This document shows, one piece after another, positions 8,390 through 16,471 of a DNA stretch of 34,554 bases; position 1 is the first letter of the stretch, and each line of letters opens with the position of its first letter. This DNA is from Anaerolineae bacterium (GTDB lineage Bacteria > Chloroflexota > Anaerolineae > Aggregatilineales > Phototrophicaceae): assembly GCA_019912965.1 (NCBI GenBank), contig JAIOHM010000196.1:1-34554 (forward strand), written 5' to 3'. Made by a program: the position numbers and the translations under genes. The notes below the pieces were generated by a model, which was not told the origin of the DNA, did no database searches, and saw only the letters and a list, made by a program, of their open reading frames with translations.

Positions 8390-9757
8390 ATGATCCGCCT
8401 GATTCAGTCTCTTTTGCTCCTCGGCCTCTTTTGCATTGGTGGATCGCTAACGGCTCAAAGCGATTCTTTTGTGCGTGCATTCCCCACCTATTGTCACGGA
8501 TTTGACCCTACAGGCCGTTATGTGATTACCGATTCCGGCACATATCATATTGAAACAGGTGAAAAATTCTTCCCCACCACCGACGGCGAAACGCTTCCTG
8601 TCTTTAGCAATGGTGGACATTTGGTTGCCTTCCTCAACCGGGTTTACGACGCTGAAACCCTGGAACTGCTATTTGAAACACAAATGCCGGTTATATCGTT
8701 CAGTCCAGATGATCAATTTGCGGCTGATGCTGAAACTGTCTATGCGGTAGCCGAGGGCGAAAGGCTATTTGCTTATGAAGACACTCAACCGGAATTCAGC
8801 CCGGACAGCCGCTTATTTATGGCGTTGGGTGATGCTGTTTATGATCTTGCGACAGGTGAACCGCTTTATGCCATTTGGGGGGACGATCCGGTTTTCAGTC
8901 CAGACAGCCAATACATTGGCACCAATCTACCAGATATGGGTTATGTGGTGATGGATGCGAATTCAGGTGATGTCCTGCTGACCATCAAGGCCGCAAATTA
9001 TTTCCCGATCAATCTAATGGGATTTAGTCATCATGGTAAATGGGTCTACATCCCCTATGACCATGTGTATGAGATTGCGACGGGCAATCGGGTCGTGACC
9101 TTTGAAGAAACTACTTCAAGTGGTTATTTTAGCAAAAATGACGATTTTTTAGTTCTCTTTAACGGTTTGTATGACACAATCACTTGGGAACGATTGGTCA
9201 CTGGCACCCGCTGGATACATCCATCAGGAACAATTGTGATGGATCGTGTCACCGAGGTCTATCATGCCCCCACCCGCAGCGTTTTATTCACAGTTGATTA
9301 TCCAATAGGGTATCTTGAATTCAGCACGGATGGTCAGTTTATCGTAACCAGCAACGGGGTCTATGACATCGAAGCGCAGGACAAAATCGTCGATTTGGAA
9401 TTGGCAACTCTACCCGATGCAGGTGACCAACTTGCCCATGTGAGTCTGAGTCCCACATCAGACCTGCTGCTGGTGCGGATTTCATATTCGGGCTGTCTGA
9501 TTTACGATCATCAGGAAACCGACTGGCCTCAAACATACGGCATCCTGATGACTCAGAATGATACCAACATCCGTAATGCACCTTCTCCACAGGGATCGAT
9601 CAAAGCCAGTGATATTTACTCGAAAATCTACATCGTCACAGGCATTTCAAGCGATGGGAATTGGTATCGCATCCTCCTGGACGATGATGCAAGCTGGGTT
9701 GCTGCGGAGCGCGTGACCGTTCTTTACGATACAGGCAGAATCCCAATTGTGGAGTAG
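8390..9757 (+). CDS. Exported beta-propeller protein with C-terminal bacterial SH3 domain
   Basis: A 455-residue secreted protein of unknown role. The ATG at 8390 is chosen because AAAGGGA lies about eight bases upstream and because a signal peptide follows (IRLIQSLLLLGLFCIGGSLT, cut before about QSDS). The middle of the protein is made of WD40/PQQ-like blades marked by repeats such as FSPDDQF, FSPDSRLF, FSPDSQYI and FSTDGQF. About the last 70 residues (NDTNIRNAPSPQG, then DGNWYRILLDDDASWVAAER) are a bacterial SH3 (SH3_3) domain, which often binds cell-wall material. The fold and export are well supported; a surface-sensing or cell-wall role is only inferred from the domains. The 249 bases between the permease stop and this start hold nothing I can support. 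Confidence 0.7.
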   Translation: MIRLIQSLLLLGLFCIGGSLTAQSDSFVRAFPTYCHGFDPTGRYVITDSGTYHIETGEKFFPTTDGETLPVFSNGGHLVAFLNRVYDAETLELLFETQMPVISFSPDDQFAADAETVYAVAEGERLFAYEDTQPEFSPDSRLFMALGDAVYDLATGEPLYAIWGDDPVFSPDSQYIGTNLPDMGYVVMDANSGDVLLTIKAANYFPINLMGFSHHGKWVYIPYDHVYEIATGNRVVTFEETTSSGYFSKNDDFLVLFNGLYDTITWERLVTGTRWIHPSGTIVMDRVTEVYHAPTRSVLFTVDYPIGYLEFSTDGQFIVTSNGVYDIEAQDKIVDLELATLPDAGDQLAHVSLSPTSDLLLVRISYSGCLIYDHQETDWPQTYGILMTQNDTNIRNAPSPQGSIKASDIYSKIYIVTGISSDGNWYRILLDDDASWVAAERVTVLYDTGRIPIVE

Positions 9758-9820
9758 ATGAGGGTGAATAAATCCGCCCTGTATCCTCTCAATGAACGAC
9801 TGCCCGTCACTGCCCGATTA

Positions 9821-9829
9821 TGCTATACT
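9821..9829 (+). promoter_or_regulatory. Extended -10 promoter of the FHA gene
   Basis: TGCTATACT at 9821-9829 is a TGn-extended -10 element, about 40 bases upstream of the ATG at 9868. No strong -35 is seen, as is usual for extended -10 promoters. Similar elements lie before the second STAND gene (19159) and at the window end (34538). Confidence 0.5.
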
Positions 9830-9867
9830 CTGGGGATAGTTATGAGCAAGGCATTGAGCGGCAACGT

Positions 9868-10554
9868 ATGAGCGATTCACCTCTGGCGCTGGCAAAAATT
9901 ACGTGGAAGCACCCCCAAACGGGCGTGGTGCAAGAATTTGTGTTGACCGAAGGTGCAACCGCCACCATTGGCCGTCAGGCGGGCAACGATATTTGCATCC
10001 CGGAGCAGCATGTCTCCCGCCAACATGCGGTCATTAACTACCGCGACGGAATCTTCATGATAACCGATTTGGGCAGTGCCAATGGCACATTCGTCAATGA
10101 CATTCAGTTGACCGAACCGTTTCCGCTGGCGGGCGGCGACGACATCCGACTCTACGTTCCACTGCTGAAATTTTCGGCGGCAGTTTCCGAAGAGGATCAT
10201 CGATTGGCAGAAGAACACGGCACACTCATCACCGCTACCATCAACACCGGCAAAGGCAAACTGATCATCACCAACGGCCCGCAGGAAGGCAACACCATTC
10301 CGCTGCTGCTCAACCGTGTCACCGTCGGGCGTGCTACCAGCAAAGCCGATTGGGAAATCGGTCTGCAAGACCCTTCGGTTTCCCGCCCTCATGCCAAGCT
10401 CGAACTCATCGACGGCAACTGGGTAGTTTACGATATGGGCAGCGCCAATGGCACCCTCGTCAACAATGTGATGATTAACGAAAAAGGCCGCCCGCTCCGT
10501 GATGGCGACATCTTGACCTTCGGCGCAACCATCGTCCTCTTCCGCGCCGGATAA
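9868..10554 (+). CDS. Tandem FHA-domain protein
   Basis: A 228-residue cytoplasmic protein with two forkhead-associated domains, which bind phosphothreonine peptides and so link partners to Ser/Thr kinases. FHA1 (residues about 25-95) has TIGRQAGNDICI, SRQHAVI and DLGSANGTFVND. FHA2 (about 130-220) has VTVGRATSKADWEIG, SRPHAKLEL and DMGSANGTLVNN. Both carry the GR...S.xH...SANGT binding residues, so both may bind ligand. The ATG at 9868 is used instead of an upstream in-frame TTG because the latter falls inside the extended -10 element. It lies between two exported propeller genes. No kinase or phosphatase gene is next to it here. A strong terminator follows. Confidence 0.85.
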   Translation: MSDSPLALAKITWKHPQTGVVQEFVLTEGATATIGRQAGNDICIPEQHVSRQHAVINYRDGIFMITDLGSANGTFVNDIQLTEPFPLAGGDDIRLYVPLLKFSAAVSEEDHRLAEEHGTLITATINTGKGKLIITNGPQEGNTIPLLLNRVTVGRATSKADWEIGLQDPSVSRPHAKLELIDGNWVVYDMGSANGTLVNNVMINEKGRPLRDGDILTFGATIVLFRAG

Positions 10555-10578
10555 ACCATTTTCCATCTAACCTTCAAG

Positions 10579-10599
10579 CCCCTCGTCGAAGGGGTTTTT
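10579..10599 (+). terminator. Rho-independent terminator after the FHA gene
   Basis: CCCCT (10579-10583) and AGGGG (10590-10594) form a stem with a six-base loop followed by TTTTT. It lies about 25 bases after the FHA stop codon. Confidence 0.75.
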
Positions 10600-10708
10600 G
10601 ATTGCCCATTCTGGCGATTACCCTACGCCATCACAACGCCCGCGAACGGCAGCCTCATCTCTGAGGTATAAAAGCTAACAGGTGCTTGGTTTTGGTTAAT
10701 TGCCTGTA

Positions 10709-10736
10709 CCAATAACCAACAACTAATAACCCATAA
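10709..10736 (+). repeat. Period-7 repeat, CCAATAA type
   Basis: Four consecutive seven-base units (CCAATAA, CCAACAA, CTAATAA, CCCATAA) lie just upstream of the next gene. This is one of several heptamer arrays in the window. Confidence 0.7.
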
Positions 10737-10763
10737 CCGTCTCACAAAACGGAGCGCCGCCCA

Positions 10764-12737
10764 ATGCGAACCCGGCTTATTCTCCCCCTGCTCACCTTAT
10801 TTCTGGTTACGCTCGGCGTGACATTTTCACTTCTGGCGTTGACCAATTCACCTGTTACCGCGCCCACACCCTTCCCAACTGTCACGCTCATGCCGCCCGA
10901 AGAAGTGGCCTTTTATCCGCCATCGCCCACGCCCTTCGTGCTGGACTCGCAGTGCGCGGCTACGGGTGAAGACTACGAACTGCGCGTCGCAGCTTCCAAC
11001 CTCTATCCGTTTGCAAACCTCAGTAATTCGTCGCCCGATGGTCGTTTCACGCTGGTCAAAAAAGATGTGGATGTTTCGTTGGTCAATAATGAGACAGGCG
11101 AAAAACAGTTCATCATCACCGAAACGAACCCCTCATCCGGGCTGGAATATCGGGCACATTGGTCGCCGGATAGCAGCCTCGTCTTGTTTACAGCGGAGGT
11201 GAATCCGTTTCCCGCCATCATCGAAACCGCTAACGGTCACATCATCCATATACCGGAAGCGCCAGCTTATGCTTTCAATGGTTGGTCGCCCTCGAACACG
11301 TATGTTGCGATTGAAAATTCCAGCTTGAACGCCATTGAGTTTTACGAAACTGCGACAGGTAAAAAGGTCTACACCACCGATTATTGGGTGGATGGCTGGA
11401 ATTTCGCTAACCGCTGGTCGCCGGATGAGCAGTGGATTGCCTATACATGGCGGCACGAGAAACCTGATTCAGGCACTTATGAATGGGGTTTGACGCTCGC
11501 CAATGTTGGTGGCACGGAATGGGAATTCCCGATCATCGAAGGTTCATATGAAGAACTCAGAGATCATGAATTGGTCTGGTCACCGGACAGCCGCTTCATC
11601 ACCCTGCGTTACATATCCGGTCAGGAAAACGCGCTCACTGAACACATGGCGACTTTCAGCATGGATGGCACACGGTTCGATGACTTGGCCTGGAATGTGC
11701 CGCCGGATGTAAATCCGCCGGAACGCTATCAGCAAGACCCCGCCCCACAGTGGCAGCCTCCCATCTGGGAATATTCCAGCCAATTTTTCCTGGATACACG
11801 GCAGGTCAACGCTGATACTTACGAACTCATCCAATATTTTCCGGCGAATGACGGTATGACCGTCGTCGCGGATAATCTGGTTAAGCCTGCTTTTTACGCA
11901 TCAGCCATCAACCAAATCGGCTTATATCGCCGCGAGGATACGGGTTACCGGATTGACCTTATCAAATCCGACGGCAGCAACCCGCTTACATTTATCGAAG
12001 GCGCGACCGATGCTGGCGATCCGGTTTGGTCGCCGGATGGCAAATGGGTTGCCGTCGTTTGGGCTTCAGGAACGGGCGCGAATCGTGAAGTTACGCTGAC
12101 GTGGATGCGCCCCGATGGAACAGAACGCCGCGACCTCCAAGCCGATTTTACCGATGTGCGTGATCTGCGCTGGGTAGGGGATTCGCTGGCTTATATCGTG
12201 TGGCGGAAAGACGAAGGCAACACAGTAGAAATCATCGATTTGGTATCAGCCGAACGCCGATCTTTAAGCGAAACCTACGACACCTTACCCCATCTGGATT
12301 ATGATGCATCCGCCAATGCTTTATCCTTCATGTGGCAGACTCCCGAAGGCGCATTCGGGCGCGACATCTATAACCCGGATGGCACACGCTTGAGTCATAC
12401 CTTGATGGTCGGGGATATGGAACGCCCCTTTAAAGAATTCTGGTCGCCGGATGGGCAAACGGTGGCACTCAAGGTTGGGCAGTTGGGCTATCGCGGCCTG
12501 TATGACGAAATGCTGGTGCTAGCCTATCCCGATGGTCGCAAACCCGTTCTGGTGCGATCTGGATTAGCCGGATTGGGTGATCCACTCTGGTCGCCGGACA
12601 GCCGCCAATTGGCCTTTACACAGTGGACGCCGAATCGCTCACTGACTCTGGAAATTGTTTCACCTGCCGGAGAACGGGTGTATTGGACGTGGAATTATCA
12701 GTTGTCCACATCACTGGAATGGTCAACTTGCGGATAA
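10764..12737 (+). CDS. Exported TolB/WD40-like beta-propeller protein
   Basis: A 657-residue protein with an N-terminal signal or anchor (residues 5-28, RLILPLLTLFLVTLGVTFSL) followed by a Pro/Thr-rich stretch (APTPFPTVTLMPPEE) typical of extracytoplasmic linkers in this phylum. The rest is built of propeller blades marked by WSPDSSLVLFTA, WSPDEQWIAYTW, WSPDSRFITL, WSPDGKWVAVVW, WSPDGQTVALK and WSPDSRQLAFTQW, as in the TolB C-terminal/PD40 family. These six or more blades share the same DNA word ctggtcgccgga, so part of the repetition is visible at the DNA level. No catalytic domain is recognised; a binding or scaffold role outside the cell is the most that can be said. It ends two bases before the stop of the convergent kinase gene. 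Confidence 0.75.
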   Translation: MRTRLILPLLTLFLVTLGVTFSLLALTNSPVTAPTPFPTVTLMPPEEVAFYPPSPTPFVLDSQCAATGEDYELRVAASNLYPFANLSNSSPDGRFTLVKKDVDVSLVNNETGEKQFIITETNPSSGLEYRAHWSPDSSLVLFTAEVNPFPAIIETANGHIIHIPEAPAYAFNGWSPSNTYVAIENSSLNAIEFYETATGKKVYTTDYWVDGWNFANRWSPDEQWIAYTWRHEKPDSGTYEWGLTLANVGGTEWEFPIIEGSYEELRDHELVWSPDSRFITLRYISGQENALTEHMATFSMDGTRFDDLAWNVPPDVNPPERYQQDPAPQWQPPIWEYSSQFFLDTRQVNADTYELIQYFPANDGMTVVADNLVKPAFYASAINQIGLYRREDTGYRIDLIKSDGSNPLTFIEGATDAGDPVWSPDGKWVAVVWASGTGANREVTLTWMRPDGTERRDLQADFTDVRDLRWVGDSLAYIVWRKDEGNTVEIIDLVSAERRSLSETYDTLPHLDYDASANALSFMWQTPEGAFGRDIYNPDGTRLSHTLMVGDMERPFKEFWSPDGQTVALKVGQLGYRGLYDEMLVLAYPDGRKPVLVRSGLAGLGDPLWSPDSRQLAFTQWTPNRSLTLEIVSPAGERVYWTWNYQLSTSLEWSTCG

Positions 12738-12739
12738 AA

Positions 12740-14614
12740 TCAGTTGGATGACGGCGTATATAAAGGCAGCATAATGCGGAATAGGCTGCCGACACCCAAT
12801 TCGCTCTCGACGGTGATGCGTCCGCCATGCTGCTCAATCACCTGCCGCGCGATAGGAAGTCCAAGCCCCGCGCCGCTTTTATCTCTGGTGCGGGCTTTAT
12901 TCGCCTTATAAAACCGTTCGAAGATGTGCGGTAGAGCAGTCGGGCAGATGCCGATTCCGGTATCTTGAATATCGATCATCAACATCCCTTCATGAGCATA
13001 CATTCGCACCTGAATCGTGCCATCGGGTAGCGTATAGAGAATGGCATTTTCAAGGATGTTTGTAATCGCTTGGCTGATGTAGGCTTCATCCCCCCGAACC
13101 AGCGTCAATTCGGCTTCAAGATTGACCTTGAATTTCAGGTGTTTCGTTTCGGCGGCTTCGCGCATGGAATTACAAATCTTTTCGACCACTGGTTTCATAT
13201 CAAGTGTAGCCATCTGTAGCAATTGACCGACGTCCAATTGCGAAATCTCGTGCAGTTTTTCGATGAGGTGGGTTAGATATTTGACCTGTTCTTCAACCTG
13301 GGCAAGTTTCTGCTCCCGTTTAAGCGGATCATCCATTTTACGCGCCAGATATACGCTGCTGTTGATGATCGCTAACGGGGTACGGAATTCGTGAGAGGTG
13401 TTCTGGATAAAATGGGTGAGCAGGCGTATTTCTTCTTCCTTCATCATCATCGCAAACCGTTCCTGCTCGATTTGCTTGCGCTCGGTGATGTCCTCAGCAA
13501 TGCCGCCCAGTCGGTAAACCGCACCCTCAGCATCTCGAATCGGGAACGACACCGACGACACCCAACGGATTGTGCCGTCAGGCCAAATAATTCGGTACTG
13601 CACATCATGATAACCTTCTCCCGTCGGTTTTTGTTGTACTTCCGCAAGGAGGTGGCGGTCTTCTGGATGAACAGCCGCCATAATTTTTGCCAGATCGCCA
13701 GCAATCTCTAAACGGGAAATGCCCCAAATTTTCTCAAAAGCCGGATTCAGGTAGATGATCCGATTGCTTTTGAGATCAACCATCCAAAAAACGCGCTCAC
13801 TGTGTTCCGCGAACTGTCGGAACTTTTCCTCATTTTCGCGTAGGGTAATTTCTTGCTGCCGCTCAACTGTCACATCCTGAATCACCAGCATCCCCCCGCT
13901 GATGGTTCCATCCAACTCACATAATGGCAGCAGGAGACTCGCGTAATGGTGTCCATTATATTGGCGTTCAAAGACTTGTTCCTTGCCCGCCAACGCTGCC
14001 CGATAACGGTGTTCAAGGGCTTTGGCCGATTCAGGTGGCAGCACCTCCCAAATCGTATGCCCTTCCATAGCTGCTTTGGAATAACCAGCCGCTTCAAGGA
14101 TTGATCCTTCCGCCAGCGTATAACGCAAATCAGGGTCAAACAGAATCAATGCTGTATTGGGCAGGTTGCGTGCCAGCAGATGATAACGGGCTTCGCTGCG
14201 GGCATGGGCTTCTTCTGCCCGTTTGCGGTCGGTAATATCCCGGCCTATCGCCTGGAAGGCGATCACCTGACCGTCCGAATCGAGAATCGCCTGGTCAATC
14301 CATTGCTGCCATCGCACCTCACCATTCGGCATGTACACCGGGTGTTCGAAGGGTTGGGTGTCTTTGGGTAGTTTCGTAATGACTTGACCAAGATGAGAAT
14401 GTGCTTGTGGCGGTGCAAAGTTAAAGACACTTTGTCCGATTAAGTCCTTGCGGGTTTTATCGAATAACTGGCAGTAGGGTGTATTCGCGTAGGTGATGAT
14501 GGCGGCTGTGCTGTAGCGGCAAATAAACTCAGGCAGGGTATCCAAGATATCCTGGTAAGGAATCTCATCTATCGGGCTGTCAGTGGGCTGCACATGGCGA
14601 ATGCTTGCTGACAT
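12740..14614 (-). CDS. Orphan PAS-domain sensor histidine kinase
   Basis: A soluble 624-residue histidine kinase with no membrane segments, so it senses a cytoplasmic signal. Three PAS domains run in order: residues 20-130 (ending AIGRDITDRKRAEE), 143-255 (ALILFDPDLRYTLAEG) and 264-383 (RVFWMVDLKSNRIIYLNPAF, with a PAC segment ending IAEDITERKQIEQE). The HisKA domain follows with the phospho-acceptor H408 in NTSHEFRTPLAI. The HATPase domain has N523 in ITNILENAILYT, DTGIGI at 551-556, FERFYK at 565-570 and GAGLGL at 581-586. All key residues for autophosphorylation are present. No response regulator gene lies nearby, so the partner is unknown. The ATG at 14614 is preceded by TGAGG. Ligands or cofactors of the PAS domains cannot be inferred. 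Confidence 0.92.
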   Translation of the reverse strand: MSASIRHVQPTDSPIDEIPYQDILDTLPEFICRYSTAAIITYANTPYCQLFDKTRKDLIGQSVFNFAPPQAHSHLGQVITKLPKDTQPFEHPVYMPNGEVRWQQWIDQAILDSDGQVIAFQAIGRDITDRKRAEEAHARSEARYHLLARNLPNTALILFDPDLRYTLAEGSILEAAGYSKAAMEGHTIWEVLPPESAKALEHRYRAALAGKEQVFERQYNGHHYASLLLPLCELDGTISGGMLVIQDVTVERQQEITLRENEEKFRQFAEHSERVFWMVDLKSNRIIYLNPAFEKIWGISRLEIAGDLAKIMAAVHPEDRHLLAEVQQKPTGEGYHDVQYRIIWPDGTIRWVSSVSFPIRDAEGAVYRLGGIAEDITERKQIEQERFAMMMKEEEIRLLTHFIQNTSHEFRTPLAIINSSVYLARKMDDPLKREQKLAQVEEQVKYLTHLIEKLHEISQLDVGQLLQMATLDMKPVVEKICNSMREAAETKHLKFKVNLEAELTLVRGDEAYISQAITNILENAILYTLPDGTIQVRMYAHEGMLMIDIQDTGIGICPTALPHIFERFYKANKARTRDKSGAGLGLPIARQVIEQHGGRITVESELGVGSLFRIMLPLYTPSSN

Positions 14615-14697
14615 TGCGATGCCTCACTGGATGACTATTTTAGATACATCATACAATACATCGCTGGAACATGAGATTCCAATTTATGATAAGAAAA

Positions 14698-15504
14698 TTA
14701 TGAACGCACTTCTGCCAAAACGCGCCGGATTTCAGCGTGCAAATGTCCATTGCTGGCGATAACCCGCTGCCCGCGATGCACCATTTCGGACTCCGCTCCA
14801 TCATAATCTGTGACGAGGCCGCCCGCCTCACGCACCAGCACGATTCCGGCCTGAATATCCCAAGGATTCAAACGCTGTTCCCAGTAGCCATCCAAACGTC
14901 CTGCGGCGACATAACCCAATTCCAGCGCCGCTGAGCCAAACCGCCGCATTCCGCGCGTCTGGGCACAAAACGCGCCCCATTCACGCAGGTTATTTTCGGG
15001 TGTGCTGGCATAATTGTAGGGAAAACCGGAACACAACACCGCCCCTTGCAGCGTTCCTACTTGTGAAACATGCATCGGTTGGTCATTCAGTGTCGCGCCG
15101 TGACCGACGGCTGCGCTATAGAGTTCATCCGAAAACGGGTCGTAGACCACACCCACCAGCGGACGCATCGTCCGGTCTGCCAGACCAATGCTGACCGAAA
15201 AAAACGGAATGTCGCTGGCATAATTGGTTGTCCCATCCAGCGGATCGACATACCAGAAATACGGGGCAAGTTCAGCCGGTGCGCCCATACCGCCCCCTTC
15301 TTCACCGACGATGTGATGATCGGGGAAATGCTGCGTCAGTCCGGCAACGATGACTGCCTCGGCAGCCGCGTCGCTTTCGGTGACAATATCCACCGGACTG
15401 GATTTCGCTTTTTCCTGATGCGGTAATCCGAATCGTTCCATCAACACCGCCCCAGCTTCTCTGGCAATGGCGCTGGCGGTCGCCCGTACATGCTGTAAAT
15501 CCAT
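14698..15504 (-). CDS. Inositol-monophosphatase-family phosphatase
   Basis: A Mg2+/Li+-sensitive sugar-phosphate phosphatase family member, 268 residues from the chosen ATG at 15504, which has AAAGGA seven bases upstream (a TTG six codons earlier is less likely). Metal- and phosphate-binding residues are all in place: E43/D45 region in DIVTESDAAAEAVI, GEEGG at 67-71, DPLDGTTNY at 87-95 (the D-P-L-D-G-T motif) and WDIQAG at 215-220. Members hydrolyse inositol-1-phosphate, histidinol phosphate, fructose-1,6-bisphosphate or PAP; sequence alone does not choose between them here. It lies downstream of the cold-shock gene on the same strand, separated by a strong hairpin whose far side abuts the ribosome-binding site of this gene. 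Confidence 0.9.
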   Translation of the reverse strand: MDLQHVRATASAIAREAGAVLMERFGLPHQEKAKSSPVDIVTESDAAAEAVIVAGLTQHFPDHHIVGEEGGGMGAPAELAPYFWYVDPLDGTTNYASDIPFFSVSIGLADRTMRPLVGVVYDPFSDELYSAAVGHGATLNDQPMHVSQVGTLQGAVLCSGFPYNYASTPENNLREWGAFCAQTRGMRRFGSAALELGYVAAGRLDGYWEQRLNPWDIQAGIVLVREAGGLVTDYDGAESEMVHRGQRVIASNGHLHAEIRRVLAEVRS

Positions 15505-15524
15505 CGTGTAGTCCTTTAACAATA

Positions 15525-15555
15525 AGAGCCTACCGGGGATAATCAGGTAGGCTCT
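15525..15555 (-). terminator. Strong hairpin between cold-shock and IMPase genes
   Basis: AGAGCCTACC (15525-15534) and GGTAGGCTCT (15546-15555) form a perfect ten-base-pair stem with an 11-base loop. On the minus strand TATTGTTA follows, a weak T tract. It lies 29 bases past the cold-shock stop and just before the Shine-Dalgarno of the IMPase gene, so it may act as a leaky terminator or an mRNA 3'-end stabiliser. Confidence 0.6.
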
Positions 15556-15584
15556 GTAGAATTCAAAAATGAATGGCTTAAAAG

Positions 15585-15797
15585 CTAAACACGAACCACA
15601 GAATTGGCCTGTTTCCCTTTTGGCCCTTCCACTACTTCAAACTCCACCTTGGTACCTTCATCCAGCGACCGATAACCGTTGCCCTGAATGGCGCTGAAAT
15701 GTACAAAAATGTCCGCGCTGCCGTTATCCGGGGTGATAAACCCGTAACCTTTTTCGGCGCTGAACCACTTGACGACCCCCGCAATGCGTTCCGACAT
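15585..15797 (-). CDS. Cold-shock domain protein (CspA family)
   Basis: A 70-residue single cold-shock domain that binds single-stranded RNA/DNA. The start at 15797 (MSERIAGVVKWFSAEKGYGF) follows an AAGGAG site and gives the normal family length; an upstream in-frame codon would add seven residues but lacks a site. RNP1 is KGYGFI and RNP2 is DIFVHFSAI, both complete. The C terminus ends GPKGKQANSVVRV as usual (more often A.NV). A TTGACA-type promoter lies upstream, giving a 5' leader of about 60 bases. Confidence 0.95.
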   Translation of the reverse strand: MSERIAGVVKWFSAEKGYGFITPDNGSADIFVHFSAIQGNGYRSLDEGTKVEFEVVEGPKGKQANSVVRV

Positions 15798-15867
15798 GGC
15801 TGCAAAACTCCTTACCAAACATACATTGTGTTCAAGTCTGCGGACTGTGCCGCGTGACTCAGGGGAG

Positions 15868-15897
15868 AGTGTAGATTAAGAACGTAAAAATTGTCAA
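15868..15897 (-). promoter_or_regulatory. Sigma-70-like promoter of the cold-shock gene
   Basis: On the minus strand, a perfect TTGACA (15892-15897) and TACACT (15868-15873) are separated by 18 bases. Transcription would start near 15861. Confidence 0.65.
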
Positions 15898-15964
15898 GGC
15901 GCGGGGTTAAACAAAGGCTGCCGTTACCTCGGTTATGGTGGTTGATCGCCCGATTTTCAGCCAA

Positions 15965-15992
15965 GTGGCGGCGGCGGCGGCGATGGCGGTGG
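15965..15992. repeat. GGC-rich tract, first copy
   Basis: A run of GGC triplets interrupted by GAT. It shares 20 identical bases (GGCGGCGGCGGCGATGGCGG) with a second copy at 32043-32081. Both copies lie in repeat-rich spacers. The remainder of 15905-16320 holds an open but unconvincing plus-strand frame rich in Gly and Arg; I do not call it a gene. Confidence 0.6.
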
Positions 15993-16018
15993 TGAAAGTG
16001 GTTTTCGCCGCCATCAAA

Positions 16019-16154
16019 GTTACCAGTTACGAGTTGCCAGAGAAATTCAGAAGCGGTTTGCGAAGTTTGCGGCGATTGCGATTGCGGAAAGGCTTTGCGC
16101 GCAAAGGATGTTGTTGTCGGTGAATAGTTGCCAGTTACGAGTTGCCAGTTTCCA
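16019..16154 (+). repeat. Two period-7 arrays, GTTGCCA type
   Basis: Seven-base units of the form GTTRCSA occur three times at 16019-16039 and four times at 16127-16154. The two arrays share 18 identical bases centred on CCAGTTACGAGTTGCCAG. They lie in the 670-base spacer between the cold-shock and TIR-NACHT genes, which has no gene I can support. Confidence 0.75.
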
Positions 16155-16325
16155 GAAAAGGCGGGACGGCGTTTGCCTACGAAAAAGGAAACAGAGCATT
16201 CATAAAAACAGTGTAGCAGGTTTTGAGGGAAAAAGGGTGACCAAATGGTACGTTTTTCGGGGTGAAGTTGCTAACGGTTTTGAGGGGCGGAGATTGTTAA
16301 ATGGGTTGGGAGGGGGTTAGAAAAT

Positions 16326-16353
16326 AGTACTGAGTGCTGAGTACCGAGTACTG
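16326..16353 (+). repeat. Period-7 array, AGTACTG type, before the TIR-NACHT gene
   Basis: Four seven-base units (AGTACTG, AGTGCTG, AGTACCG, AGTACTG) stand 118 bases upstream of the TIR-NACHT-HEAT start. A related array, containing AGTGCTG and AGTACGG units, lies after the MFS gene near 23605. Confidence 0.75.
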
Positions 16354-16471
16354 AGCCTTAAAAAGTGCAGGAATGAAACAACGGGGCGATTTTGGTTCGG
16401 GAGTGTGCGGCGGCGGATATTATTTTGGAGTAAACTTTGTTTGGGACGGTTTTATATGCTGCGTAGAGATT

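Noticed and set aside
16108..16320. Open frame of 70 codons in the spacer before the TIR-NACHT gene
   Set aside because: It runs through heptamer repeats and is rich in Arg, Lys and Gly, with no ribosome-binding site; probably chance.
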